Positions 30,832 to 40,353 of a stretch of 64,000 nt of DNA are shown in pieces. Position 1 is the first letter of the stretch, and each line of letters begins with the position of its first letter. A program made the position numbers and the translations under genes. The DNA lies in the NCBI RefSeq assembly GCF_032051575.1, contig NZ_DAMBYD010000007.1, positions 62,001 to 126,000 of the forward strand, given 5' to 3'. The notes under the pieces are model-generated. The model did not search any database, was not told the origin of the DNA, and saw only the letters and a list, made by a program, of their open reading frames with translations. Source of the stretch: Aminipila sp032051575 (GTDB taxonomy: Bacteria > Bacillota > Clostridia > Peptostreptococcales > Anaerovoracaceae).

Positions 30832-32385
30832 CTATGCATAAACATCTCTATCCCAGGAACCTTTTAAATACTTTTTAAAAGTGTTTAATAATGTAGGGCT
30901 TTCATCCATAAAATAAGATCTCGCTACATTACCATTTGCATCCCAGTCGCATCCATCCCACCAGACAGCAGCTTTTATACGGTCATAGTTCTTTATTGTA
31001 TTAAACATGTTAATTACCCATTGATTTTTGTCACCGCCCATACTTGCTGAAGAGAACTCCGTAATCATAAGTGGCTGCTCAAATTTTGCACAATAGTCAT
31101 AATAAAGGCCTTCGTATAAGTCATCAAATTCATGCCATTTTTCTCCCGTGGATGCATAGTATGTTCCTGTATTATAAGCAGTCATACCTACTACATCAAC
31201 ATATTTGTCTCCCGGATAATACATCATTTCGTCGTTCCAATTGAAATTAGGGAAAGAAACGCAATTTGGATTCCATATCCAGATTACATTTTGAGCTCCT
31301 GCCTTTTCAAAAAAGCTATAGACATACTTATAAAATTCTTTGTACATAGTTGTGTCTTTAGATGTGTTGTAGCTGGAATATGGGCACCAGTCTCCATTCA
31401 TTTCATTACCCAGCCTAAACATCACAGGATGGCCAAATTCTGTCACAACCTGGGCATAATCTCTTAAGAATTCGTCATACTGACCATCTAAAACATCATA
31501 TACCATATTTCCATCCGGTTTTCCGGTTGTCTGAAGTGTAAGCTCTAAAACTTTATTATGGTCATAAGCAGTATCTAACCTTTGTTTAAGATTTGGATGC
31601 TTATAAGTATTATCAAATTCACTGTAGTTTAAAAGAATTGGGAATTCATAATCATAGTAATTTTCATAGGTATCCAGTTGTGTATAATCAAAGCCAGCAG
31701 TATCTGGTTCAAAAATGCCCCAGGTTAAATCAGCCTCATCACTAAAATAATTCTGATAAAATGCTTTGGTTTCATCATTCCAGTTCTTTTCATTTATATC
31801 AATTTTCTGTGCAACTCTCATGTATGCTGGTTTTGTTGGTGTGAAAGTGGTAAAACTATTGATTAAATAAGTGTATCCTCCTAAATTAGCTATGGGGTCC
31901 GTTGCTTTCACAAAAATGGTGTAACAATAATTGTCCTTCTGTATATCCATACAGATATAATAATTCTTATCATTGTTTACTCTTGACAGTTTATTTCTAT
32001 GCCATACCACGATATTTACAGAATGTCCATTAATAGTTTGTACGTCATTATATTCCGTGACATGATCATTTGTATTATTCAAGAACTTATTTGAATAGTT
32101 AATATAACCAGCCTTACTTGTGTTGCCAATATACTGCTTATAGATTTCTATTCTTTTATTTGTATTCTCCAATATCGTTCCAACACTGGAATATCTCATG
32201 TCTACATTCATGCCTTTATCAACATTTAAACTATACCCATCTACATAATTTGTAAACATATCATATGTTCCTGCATCCGTTATGTTATATTGTGAAGATG
32301 CAACTGCAGTTGTTTCAGCAAACGCTGCAACAGTAGTTCCAAAACTCATTGTTAATAATACTAGTATTGCTAAAAACCTTTTCAA
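30832..32385 (-). CDS. Secreted glycoside hydrolase family 26 enzyme (mannanase-like)
   Basis: The 517-residue product has a signal peptide (LAILVLLTMSFGTTVAAFA) and an N-terminal beta-rich region of about 200 residues, not recognised, that may bind carbohydrate. The catalytic barrel follows: the acid/base region PVMFRLGNEMNGDWCP, then VIWIWNPN, VDVVGMTAYN and the nucleophile strand PLMITEFSS, then AAVWWDGCDW. These fit GH26, whose members cut beta-mannans or mixed-linkage glucans. The start is TTG with AGGAGAAAG about 10 bases upstream. There is no sugar-transport gene near, so its substrate use is not explained by context. Confidence 0.88.
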   Translation of the reverse strand: MKRFLAILVLLTMSFGTTVAAFAETTAVASSQYNITDAGTYDMFTNYVDGYSLNVDKGMNVDMRYSSVGTILENTNKRIEIYKQYIGNTSKAGYINYSNKFLNNTNDHVTEYNDVQTINGHSVNIVVWHRNKLSRVNNDKNYYICMDIQKDNYCYTIFVKATDPIANLGGYTYLINSFTTFTPTKPAYMRVAQKIDINEKNWNDETKAFYQNYFSDEADLTWGIFEPDTAGFDYTQLDTYENYYDYEFPILLNYSEFDNTYKHPNLKQRLDTAYDHNKVLELTLQTTGKPDGNMVYDVLDGQYDEFLRDYAQVVTEFGHPVMFRLGNEMNGDWCPYSSYNTSKDTTMYKEFYKYVYSFFEKAGAQNVIWIWNPNCVSFPNFNWNDEMMYYPGDKYVDVVGMTAYNTGTYYASTGEKWHEFDDLYEGLYYDYCAKFEQPLMITEFSSASMGGDKNQWVINMFNTIKNYDRIKAAVWWDGCDWDANGNVARSYFMDESPTLLNTFKKYLKGSWDRDVYA

Positions 32386-32405
32386 ATCAATCTTTCTCCT
32401 CTCGA

Positions 32406-33962
32406 CTATATATCTATCTGTTTTCTTTCAATAGGGCTGTATTCCATTGCAATTTTTTCCGCAATTTTTATTCCGTCTACTGCTGCCGAAGTTATACCTC
32501 CTGCATATCCTGCACCTTCTCCAACAGGATATATGCCCTTACTGTTGCTTTCAAAGAACTCATCTCGAAGTATTCTCACTGGCGAAGAGCTCCTGGTTTC
32601 AACCGCAGTTAACATTGCATCTGGTGAATTAAATCCCCTTATCTTTCTTCCTAGAAATGGTAAAGCCTCCAGCATTGCTTCTACTGCAAAATCAGGCAGA
32701 CAATTTCTTACTTTGTTACCATTTGCTTTTTTATCAACAAATTCTTTCCAAGAAGACTTAGGCGCACTATAATTACTTCCACCCTCAACAAAAGCCTTTC
32801 TTTCATATTTTTCTTGAAACTCGACACCTGCCAATGGATGATCCGACTCAAAATCTGAAGTCCTAACATCTACCAAAAGTGCACTATTGGCATATTGACT
32901 ATTTCTTTCATGATAACTCATACCATTTGTAACTACCCCTCCGGATTGAGAAGAAGCGATAACAACTTCTCCGCCAGGACACATGCAGAAGGTATATACA
33001 CCTCTGCCATTTTCGCATCTATGGGATAATTTGTAATCCGCTGCGCCAAGACCTGTATCTTCACGTCCATACTGTGCTTTATCAATCATCTTTTGCGGAT
33101 GTTCTATTCTTACTCCCATAGAAAATGGCTTTTGAATCATATGAATACCTCTCTGATTTAGCATTCTAAAGGTATCTCTTGCACTATGACCAATAGCCAA
33201 AATTAAATTTTCTGTTTCTATCCATTCCCTGCCATTTACCTGTACAGCATTCACGGCTCCATCGGTAATTTTGATATCAGTTAATTTTGAAGCAAAACGG
33301 ATTTCTCCCCCATTTTTTATAATCTTCTTTCTTATATTTATAACTACTTGACGAAGTATGTCTGTTCCTATATGCGGCTTCTGCTTATATAGTATCTCAT
33401 CATTTCCTCCTGCTTCTGCCAATTCTTCAAGTACCTTATGAATTCTATAATCTTTTATCTGTGTCGTAAGTTTACCGTCAGAAAAAGTACCAGCACCTCC
33501 CTCGCCAAATTGGACATTGGATTCTTCATCTAAAATTCCCTCATTCCAAAATTTTTGAACATCAATTACTCTTTGTTCTACACAGTTTCCTCTTTCAAGG
33601 ATTAAAGGTTTGAATCCCATCTCTGACAATATCAAAGCTGCGAACATGCCGCAAGGTCCAAAACCTACTATAACTGGTTTATTTTTCATATTTTTTGCAC
33701 CAAAAGCTACAAATTTATATTTATTATCAGGAGCTTCTGTAATTTTTAATCTTGAAGCTGCCTTCGAAATATCAGCATTGACTGAAAAATCAACAGTATA
33801 AACCATCTTAATGTCGCCTTTATCTCTTGCATCTATGGATTCTTTAACAATTTTATACTCCGTTATAGAAATATCTTCCATCCCAATTTTTTTTAATATC
33901 TTTTCTGGAATATTTGATTTATTCTCATCTAAATCTAGTTTAATCTGACTAATTCTATACAT
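32406..33962 (-). CDS. FAD-dependent dehydrogenase-like flavoprotein (COG2509 type)
   Basis: The 518-residue protein has an N-terminal domain of about 85 residues, then the FAD-binding motif PVIVGFGPCGMFAALILSEMG with LILERG. GEGGAGTFSDGKLT and PHIGTDILRQVV are hallmarks of this COG2509-type family, as are RIEHPQ and FCMCPGGEV. The C-terminus has YPVGEGAGYAGGITSAAVDG. The reaction is not established; it resembles uncharacterised NAD-utilising dehydrogenases. It starts directly after the stop codon of the second flavoprotein (GGAGAATAAATG), so the two are translationally coupled. Confidence 0.88.
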   Translation of the reverse strand: MYRISQIKLDLDENKSNIPEKILKKIGMEDISITEYKIVKESIDARDKGDIKMVYTVDFSVNADISKAASRLKITEAPDNKYKFVAFGAKNMKNKPVIVGFGPCGMFAALILSEMGFKPLILERGNCVEQRVIDVQKFWNEGILDEESNVQFGEGGAGTFSDGKLTTQIKDYRIHKVLEELAEAGGNDEILYKQKPHIGTDILRQVVINIRKKIIKNGGEIRFASKLTDIKITDGAVNAVQVNGREWIETENLILAIGHSARDTFRMLNQRGIHMIQKPFSMGVRIEHPQKMIDKAQYGREDTGLGAADYKLSHRCENGRGVYTFCMCPGGEVVIASSQSGGVVTNGMSYHERNSQYANSALLVDVRTSDFESDHPLAGVEFQEKYERKAFVEGGSNYSAPKSSWKEFVDKKANGNKVRNCLPDFAVEAMLEALPFLGRKIRGFNSPDAMLTAVETRSSSPVRILRDEFFESNSKGIYPVGEGAGYAGGITSAAVDGIKIAEKIAMEYSPIERKQIDI

Positions 33963-35237
33963 TTATTCTCCAATCACCATTTTTTGTGTAAGTGCCTCTG
34001 CTACGCCTCTTCCAGCCTTTATTCCTGTAAGCCATGCGTTATGCAAGTTAAATCCACCACATGGTGCATCATAATCAAGAAGTTCGCCAGCAAAATAAAT
34101 ACCTTCAGAGATTTTCGATTCCATTGTCTCTAAATTCACTTCATCTAAAATAATTCCACCACCAGTGCACTGGGCTTCTTTCCAGCCTTTTGCTCCTGTA
34201 ACAACATATCTGCTGCTTTTTAAAAGCATTGCGATTTCTTCTATGCCTTTATAAGTAATATTCCCGATAGTACTGATTTTATCTTCCAATGCCTCCCCAA
34301 TAATCTGCTCACCAAGTTTCATGTTTATAATGGATGCCAAATAAATTTCTGTAGGCATTTCTGACATTAAATATCTTCTATCCTTTAAAAATTCTATCAC
34401 TTCCTCATCTTCCATTTCAGGTAAGAAATCAAGCTCTATACTATATTGTTTAAAAGCCTCGTCCAAAGTAGTATAATCGTCCAGTTCCAATTTAATATAT
34501 CTGCTTAGGTTAAAAATGCAAATGCCTGACAAGCCATCTGCCGTAAATTGGATTTCACCAGTTTCTTCTACAATGGGCTGTTCGTTTTTCAGTAAAGTTG
34601 CTTTACCCTTTACTCTTATACCCTTTAAAGATTTTTCTACACCTTCACATTCCAGTGGCACGAGAACAGGATATATTCTCGAAAGAGTATGCCCAAATGT
34701 TTTAGCTATTCCATACCCGTCGCCAGTTGTTCCAAACTGAGGTCCTGATTTACCTCCACAGGCTAAAATTATTTTTTTGCAAGGTATAATGACTTTTTCA
34801 TTTGCACAATCAATATTTACTTTAAAGCCTTCTTCTTCAATTTTAATAACACTTAGTACCTGACAATTGGTAAATGTAGTAACGTTAAGCTTTTTGACTC
34901 TCCATTTTAATAATTCCAAAACCGATGCAGCCTGTCCGCTTTGTGGATACATACGGCCATGTTCCTCTTCCTTTAAAACAATTCCACTATTATTTAAAAA
35001 ATCTTTTACGACTTCATAATCTGTACAAGATGAATTCGTAATATTGCATCTTCCATTTCCTGTAGCAAGAAGTTTTTTTCCAAGTTCCTCTTTTTTTTCT
35101 ACAATACAAACCTTTAGTGTGGGATTCTTTTCCATAACACTAATCGCTGCGGCTAATCCAGAGGCTCCACCACCAATGATGCATACATCAAAGAATATAT
35201 CGTATAATGATTTACTACTTTTCTGATTACTATTCAT
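33963..35237 (-). CDS. HI0933/BaiN-family NAD(P)/FAD-dependent oxidoreductase
   Basis: The 424-residue flavoprotein begins FDVCIIGGGASGLAAAISV, with an EKKEELGKKLLATGNGRCN motif characteristic of the HI0933 family. IILACGGKSGPQFGTTGDGY and, near the C-terminus, YFAGELLDYDAPCGGFNLH and NAWLTGIKAGRG complete the FAD site. BaiN relatives reduce bile-acid double bonds, but most members have no known substrate. I start at the ATG at 35237 because GAGG lies 9 bases upstream; an ATG at 35252 has none. It forms a two-gene operon with the next flavoprotein. Confidence 0.92.
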   Translation of the reverse strand: MNSNQKSSKSLYDIFFDVCIIGGGASGLAAAISVMEKNPTLKVCIVEKKEELGKKLLATGNGRCNITNSSCTDYEVVKDFLNNSGIVLKEEEHGRMYPQSGQAASVLELLKWRVKKLNVTTFTNCQVLSVIKIEEEGFKVNIDCANEKVIIPCKKIILACGGKSGPQFGTTGDGYGIAKTFGHTLSRIYPVLVPLECEGVEKSLKGIRVKGKATLLKNEQPIVEETGEIQFTADGLSGICIFNLSRYIKLELDDYTTLDEAFKQYSIELDFLPEMEDEEVIEFLKDRRYLMSEMPTEIYLASIINMKLGEQIIGEALEDKISTIGNITYKGIEEIAMLLKSSRYVVTGAKGWKEAQCTGGGIILDEVNLETMESKISEGIYFAGELLDYDAPCGGFNLHNAWLTGIKAGRGVAEALTQKMVIGE

Positions 35238-35380
35238 AATTTTATACCTCATATTTTATATCATAACGTTTTTATTTTACCACAAATAAAAATCTTTTGC
35301 CATCCATTACTTTTCATGTTATTATTATTAGGCTTTCTATGTAAAATAAGAGCAGGTTAATTATTACAGGAGTTTATAAA

Positions 35381-36226
35381 ATGCTTAAATTTATAAAAAC
35401 AGTTTTTGAGCTGTTTATACTTTTACTAATAGTAATTACCATAGCTTTCGGCTATGCGAGATATATTGAGCCTTACAATCTAAAAACTGTAGAGCTTTCT
35501 TTGAAAGCTCCAGAATTGCAACTGGAAGCTGGAAAGGGCAATTTGAAAATTGCCGTTTTCTCTGATACTCACTTTAGTGACTGGTATACAACTGACGATT
35601 TTGAAAAAGTCATATCCAGCATAAATGAGCAATCTCCGGACTTAGTTTTTTTTGCAGGTGACCTTATTGACAACTTTAATACATATACGGGAGATGTAAA
35701 TAAAATAACCAACTGCCTTTCAAAAATTGAAGCTCCCTTAGGTAAATTCGCCGTATACGGAAATCACGATTATGGCGGTGGTGCTGAATGGCAATATGAA
35801 GGTATCATGCAGGAGGGTGGCTTTACCGTCCTTGCTGGAGATTATTATTCCTTTGACAATTTAAATCTTGCCGTTATTGGAATTGATGACATTCTTATAG
35901 GTGGAGGCTCACCCGCTATAGCCAGCTGGGGCAGAGGTGATTTTTATAATATAGTTCTATGTCATGAACCCGATGTGGTCGATGAGATATTAGATTACAA
36001 TGTAAACTTAATGATTTCAGGGCATACGCATGGAGGTCAGATTAATATTCCCGGCTACACAGCAGAATTTCTTCCCCGTTATGGTGAAAAATATTTAAAG
36101 GGCTTATTTGAATTTGAAAACAATATAAATACGAAGCTTTATGTTACCTCAGGTATTGGTATGACAAAACTTCCTTTTAGATTTATGGCGCCGCCTGATG
36201 TTACATTTATAACTTTACACAATTAA
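35381..36226 (+). CDS. Membrane-anchored metallophosphoesterase
   Basis: The 281-residue product has one N-terminal membrane helix (FELFILLLIVITIAFGYARY) and the whole calcineurin-like site: FSDTHFSDW, FAGDLIDN, YGNHDYG, VLCHEPD and SGHTHGGQINIP. This matches the YkuE/YaeI group, hydrolases of lipid or nucleotide phosphates at the membrane. CAGGAG precedes the ATG. It is transcribed alone, divergent from the flavoprotein operon, and ends at a strong two-way terminator. Confidence 0.92.
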   Translation: MLKFIKTVFELFILLLIVITIAFGYARYIEPYNLKTVELSLKAPELQLEAGKGNLKIAVFSDTHFSDWYTTDDFEKVISSINEQSPDLVFFAGDLIDNFNTYTGDVNKITNCLSKIEAPLGKFAVYGNHDYGGGAEWQYEGIMQEGGFTVLAGDYYSFDNLNLAVIGIDDILIGGGSPAIASWGRGDFYNIVLCHEPDVVDEILDYNVNLMISGHTHGGQINIPGYTAEFLPRYGEKYLKGLFEFENNINTKLYVTSGIGMTKLPFRFMAPPDVTFITLHN

Positions 36227-36238
36227 ACGATTCCACTA

Positions 36239-36303
36239 AAAAGGACTCTATCCGGTTAATTTTGCAAGCCAATGCTGCTAGTTTAACCGGATAGAGTCCT
36301 TTT
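36239..36303. terminator. Strong bidirectional terminator, 21-pair stem
   Basis: AAAAGGACTCTATCCGGTTAA and its exact inverted copy (36283-36303) flank a 23-base loop. The plus strand continues TTTTATATA and the minus strand ends in a T-run, so it serves the metallophosphoesterase and the SulP gene. Confidence 0.9.
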
Positions 36304-36326
36304 ATATATACTTTTTTATGTTGTTG

Positions 36327-37967
36327 TTATAAATGTGTATGGGCTGTTATAATGGCATGTTCTGCACTGCTGAACACATTTTCTTTTCCAACCATATCTA
36401 AGATTCCGGCCCTTTGCATCTTTTTTAAGACTTTTGGCTGAACACTTGTAAACATAACTTCAGTTCCATGCTCCTGCAGAATATTAATTAACTCAATCAT
36501 GCCCTGAACTCCAGATAAGTCCATAACAGGCACTCCTCTCATGGAAAGGATCAGTACCTTGGTGTTTTCCAGTTCAGAAAGTTGTGTTATCAGCTTATCA
36601 ACTACTGCAAAAAAAATTGTTCCTGTTAAATAAGCAACTCTAATTTTATCTGATACTTGCGGAATCTTTATTCCGATATTCTCTAATTTATCACGGTCAA
36701 TTTCACTAATAGTAACATCTATATCTGTAAGTCTTACAACAATTAATATTGCAGAAAAAGCCACACCTATGATAATTGCCTGTGTCAAATCTAAAACAAC
36801 TGTTGCACCCATAGTAATAAAGAATTTTGCCATACCAGACTTAAATTTATGCTGAAATATAAAGTGAATATTTTCCCAATCATTCATTCTCCAAGCAGTT
36901 ACAATAAGAACTCCTGACAATGCGGAAAGAGGAATTGCTGACATGATTGGAGCCAGAATAAACATTGAGAGTAATAAAACGATAGAGTGTATAATACTTG
37001 TAAGCCTTGTTTCGCAACCGGCCTTAATTGCTACACTTGTTCTGGCGATAGCCGCTGTTGCCGGTACTCCTCCAAATAGTGGAATAACTATGTTACCAAA
37101 TCCCTGTGCAACCAATTCTACATCACCATTCAGCTTTTCATGCTTCATTTTTCCTGCTGAAGCCCCACAAAGCAAGCTTTCAATCATAGCAAGTGCTGCT
37201 ATGGATAATGCGGGAATAAAAAAGTCCAATAGTTCAACAGACTTTAATACCTGAAAAGTAAGCCTATCCTGTAAAAATATAGTTTTAGGAATATCTCCCA
37301 CAACTGCAACATCAAACTTTGCAAAATAATTAAATATCAATACAATAACCAGAGATGCTAATGACGAAGGGATTTTTTCATTCCACTTTTTAGGCCATAT
37401 AAGCATGATAATTATAACCATTACACCGATTGCTGCTGTGTATGGGTCTGGATTAAATCCTCCTGTGAAATAAGAAAAGAATTTATTGATTGCCAAGCTT
37501 CCTTTAGAAGTAACATTAAAAAAGTTATCTAGCTGACCCAGGGCAATTATAATCGCAATCCCTGAAGTAAATCCCGTTATGACGGAAGAAGGAATAAAAT
37601 ATATTACCCTGCCAAGCTTCAAAAATCCCGCTATTACCAACATAACGCCTGCTAAAAAGCAGGATATCAAGATGCCTTGCATTCCATATTTCGCAGCTAA
37701 AGTAACTAATATTGCTGTCATTGCTCCTGTAGGCCCAGAAATTTGGAAAGAAGCACCCGAAAGTGCTCCTATTACTATACCGCCTATTATTGCTGTAACA
37801 AGTCCAGCTGCAGCAGTGGCCCCAGACCCCACACCAAATGCAATGGCTAAAGGCAGTGCTACAGCTGCTACTGTTATTCCTGACATTAAATCTTTTGTAA
37901 ATCTTTTACCATTATATCCTTCAAATTCATTTACTAATTCTAATACATATGATCTTGCTAAATTCAT
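36327..37967 (-). CDS. SulP-family anion transporter with STAS domain
   Basis: The 546-residue protein has about 12-14 membrane helices with the family motifs DLMSGITVAAVALPLAIAFG and GASFQISGPTGAMTAILV, then GGVPATAAIARTS. The C-terminal STAS domain covers about 440-546 (VLILSMRGVPVMDLSGVQGM). SulP proteins carry sulfate, bicarbonate or dicarboxylates. The start lacks a clear ribosome site and lies 8 bases after the upstream gene, so it is probably translated by coupling. It is last in the group USP, DUF308 and SulP; such stress-protein neighbours are often seen near bicarbonate-type SulP genes. Confidence 0.93.
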   Translation of the reverse strand: MNLARSYVLELVNEFEGYNGKRFTKDLMSGITVAAVALPLAIAFGVGSGATAAAGLVTAIIGGIVIGALSGASFQISGPTGAMTAILVTLAAKYGMQGILISCFLAGVMLVIAGFLKLGRVIYFIPSSVITGFTSGIAIIIALGQLDNFFNVTSKGSLAINKFFSYFTGGFNPDPYTAAIGVMVIIIMLIWPKKWNEKIPSSLASLVIVLIFNYFAKFDVAVVGDIPKTIFLQDRLTFQVLKSVELLDFFIPALSIAALAMIESLLCGASAGKMKHEKLNGDVELVAQGFGNIVIPLFGGVPATAAIARTSVAIKAGCETRLTSIIHSIVLLLSMFILAPIMSAIPLSALSGVLIVTAWRMNDWENIHFIFQHKFKSGMAKFFITMGATVVLDLTQAIIIGVAFSAILIVVRLTDIDVTISEIDRDKLENIGIKIPQVSDKIRVAYLTGTIFFAVVDKLITQLSELENTKVLILSMRGVPVMDLSGVQGMIELINILQEHGTEVMFTSVQPKVLKKMQRAGILDMVGKENVFSSAEHAIITAHTHL

Positions 37968-37975
37968 TTTTATTT

Positions 37976-38533
37976 CTATTTCTCCTTGTTTTTCTCACTA
38001 TGTAAAAAATGGTGATGCCTTTTTGCATGAGGCATACCAATACCAAATGTTAATACATTAGTGCCCTGTATCAAGAAGAAAATCCCTATTAGAATTCCTA
38101 ATGTTATTCCTGCAAAATTAGAATTTAGGAAAGAATATATTCCAGCTAAAGTACTAATAACTCCTAGTCCCATAGTCCAACTCCAGGATATATTTTCCTG
38201 TTTCCTTAAGGTCAGCGATCCAACGATTCTGTTGCACCCTGAAAACAGCATCCACATGCCAAAAAACATGATTATCATTAAATCCGTTGCTAACTGATTG
38301 GATAAAACGATACACCCTAAAACTATACCCATTAAAGCATCTGATAAAGCCCATCCCATCCCATCTGGTCTATTTTTCATCTTTATAAATGCTGCTGCTC
38401 CAATAATTCCATTTATAACCATTACACTACCCAATATAAAAGCTAATGCTGCAAAAGCCACCCCCTGGTTAGCTACGCACCACAAGCCTGTTAGTATCAC
38501 TATTACACCTGAAATAATTGTTAAAACTCTCAT
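37976..38533 (-). CDS. HdeD-like DUF308 membrane protein
   Basis: The 185-residue product is almost entirely hydrophobic, with six helices in three similar pairs, for example FAALAFILGSVMVINGIIGA and MFFGMWMLFSGCNRIVG, then GITLGILIGIFFLIQG. This repeated pattern is that of DUF308/HdeD, linked to acid stress in enterobacteria. GGAGGTAGTAATTA precedes the ATG. The C-terminus carries a histidine cluster (HAKRHHHFLH). It is between the USP and SulP genes. Confidence 0.82.
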   Translation of the reverse strand: MRVLTIISGVIVILTGLWCVANQGVAFAALAFILGSVMVINGIIGAAAFIKMKNRPDGMGWALSDALMGIVLGCIVLSNQLATDLMIIMFFGMWMLFSGCNRIVGSLTLRKQENISWSWTMGLGVISTLAGIYSFLNSNFAGITLGILIGIFFLIQGTNVLTFGIGMPHAKRHHHFLHSEKNKEK

Positions 38534-38575
38534 TAATTACTACCTCCATTCCCCTGCACCTTTATTTCTATATCC

Positions 38576-38956
38576 TTAATGTGCTGGTACCACAATTAAT
38601 TTTGCTATGTCTTTAATCTTTTCGCTAAAAGAACTGATTAAATTCTCTGCTGTTTTGGCCTCTCCTGATTCTCCAAGAACAACATAAGAAATGTCATTCT
38701 TATTTACTAAATCCACTAAGGTATCTAGCACATGGTTAGACCTGACCACAGTTAAATTTGCGCCATATTCCAAAGCTTTTTCATATAAATACTCTAAAGC
38801 TTCGCCCTCTTGATTATTTCCCAAAAACTTGAATTGGTAATGTGCTACATGTATGATAAATAATTCACCTTCATCATTTCCGAGAAATTCATGTCCATAC
38901 TTGATAAGTCGCTCACAAGTCTTTTGCTGAGTAACGCAAACCATAACATTTTTCAT
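38576..38956 (-). CDS. Universal-stress-protein-fold protein
   Basis: The 126-residue product fits one USP domain: KNVMVCVTQQKTCERLIKYG at the start, an IIHV strand near residue 36, a helix with ALEYGANLTVV, then DISYVVLGESGEA with the nucleotide-binding glycine region, and a final LIVVPAH strand. It also resembles the sensor part of KdpD kinases. The G-x2-G-x9-G-S/T motif is incomplete, so ATP binding is uncertain. AAAGGGGG precedes the ATG. First gene of the group leading to SulP. Confidence 0.75.
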   Translation of the reverse strand: MKNVMVCVTQQKTCERLIKYGHEFLGNDEGELFIIHVAHYQFKFLGNNQEGEALEYLYEKALEYGANLTVVRSNHVLDTLVDLVNKNDISYVVLGESGEAKTAENLISSFSEKIKDIAKLIVVPAH

Positions 38957-39107
38957 AGGAATCCCCCTTTACATCTCATTTATATAATATAATGAAACAC
39001 AAATCATGCTTTAAAAATTTTGCCGTTTAGCTTTTCAATTATACACTAGAATTTTCAAATTTTCTAGTATAAAATACAATTAGTATACTTATCGAAGGAG
39101 GGCAGCT

Positions 39108-40337
39108 ATGGATAGAACTATTATACATTGTGACATGAACGGATTTTTTGCTTCAGTAGAATTGCTTTCAAGACCTGATTTAAAAAGTATTCCTATGGCA
39201 GTAAGCGGCAATCCCGAAAGCAGGCATGGTATTATTCTGGCGAAAAATGAACTGGCTAAGAAATTCGGTGTGGTTACAGCGGAAACCATATGGTCTGCTC
39301 GAAAAAAGTGTCCAGAACTGCAGTTAGTCCGCCCTCATCACGATAAATACAAGAAATACTCCGAACTGATAAATTCCATTTATTATAGATATACAGATAT
39401 GGTTGAACCTTTTAGTATCGATGAATCCTGGCTTGATGTGACAGGAAGCTTAAAACTTTTTGGAAATGGTGTTGAAATTGCAGATAAAATCCGTGAAACC
39501 GTAAAAAGTGAATTGGGACTAACACTTTCAGCGGGTGTCTCCTATAATAAAATCTTTGCCAAAATGGGCAGTGATTACAAAAAACCTGATGCGACTACTG
39601 TTATATCAAGAGATAATTATAGAAGCTTACTATGGCCTATGGATATTTCAGAAATGTTCTTTGTGGGTTCTGCTACTGCAGACAAATTAAAGCGTACCGG
39701 AATCTTAACGATTGGTGACTTAGCTTGTACTAATAAATCAGTATTACAAGGCCTGCTGGGTAAGCAGGGACCCATGTTATATGACTATGCCAATGGACTT
39801 GACGAAAGCCCTGTTGCGCGTTCTTATGAGAAACAGAAAATCAAGTCGGTAGGTAATGGCATCACTTTCAAACGTAACTTAACTACAACCGATGACATAC
39901 AGACTTCACTTAAAGCTCTTTCTGATACAGTTTCCAGCCGGCTCCGAAGCTATCAGCTTAAAGCCTCTGGAATAAAAATAGACATTAAAGATCCTTACTT
40001 TAAAACGATTTCAAGACAGAAACAACTGGAATCAACAACCAATATTACGGAGGAAATTTACACCTCTGCTTATTCTCTTTTAAAAGCTTCATGGACTATC
40101 GGCAATCCCATTCGTCTTATCACCATAACCGGTATTAATTTAGTGGATGAAAATCAATCAGAGCAGTTAAGTCTTTTCAGCAAGGATATAGAATCCCGGG
40201 AAAGAAGTACAAATTTAGATAAAACTATGGATGCTATTCGTAGTAAATTTGGAGGACAGTCCATAACCTTTGGCGGAATCTTAAAAAATGATTTAGGTAT
40301 AGACTTGGTGGATGAAAACGAAGAAAGGGAGGATTAA
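39108..40337 (+). CDS. dinB: DNA polymerase IV (Y-family translesion polymerase)
   Basis: The 409-residue enzyme shows IIHCDMNGFFASVELLSRPDL (the first metal Asp and the F-F steric gate region), VEPFSIDESWLDVTG (second catalytic acidic pair), and helix-hairpin-helix TADKLKRTGILTIGDLA. The little-finger domain follows from about 240. It copies past damaged template bases. The first motif has N-G in place of the more common D-A (DMDAFFA). The C-terminus is short and acidic, with no clear clamp-binding motif except QLSLFS near residue 360. GAAGGAGGGCAGCT precedes the ATG. Its stop codon lies in a terminator shared with the convergent helicase gene. Confidence 0.95.
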   Translation: MDRTIIHCDMNGFFASVELLSRPDLKSIPMAVSGNPESRHGIILAKNELAKKFGVVTAETIWSARKKCPELQLVRPHHDKYKKYSELINSIYYRYTDMVEPFSIDESWLDVTGSLKLFGNGVEIADKIRETVKSELGLTLSAGVSYNKIFAKMGSDYKKPDATTVISRDNYRSLLWPMDISEMFFVGSATADKLKRTGILTIGDLACTNKSVLQGLLGKQGPMLYDYANGLDESPVARSYEKQKIKSVGNGITFKRNLTTTDDIQTSLKALSDTVSSRLRSYQLKASGIKIDIKDPYFKTISRQKQLESTTNITEEIYTSAYSLLKASWTIGNPIRLITITGINLVDENQSEQLSLFSKDIESRERSTNLDKTMDAIRSKFGGQSITFGGILKNDLGIDLVDENEERED

Positions 40338-40348
40338 ATCCTCCCTTT
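40324..40348. terminator. Terminator overlapping the dinB stop codon
   Basis: AAAGGGAGGA and TCCTCCCTTT form a 10-pair stem around TTAAA, which contains the stop codon. TTTTA follows on the plus strand. Confidence 0.75.
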
Positions 40349-40353
40349 TATAA

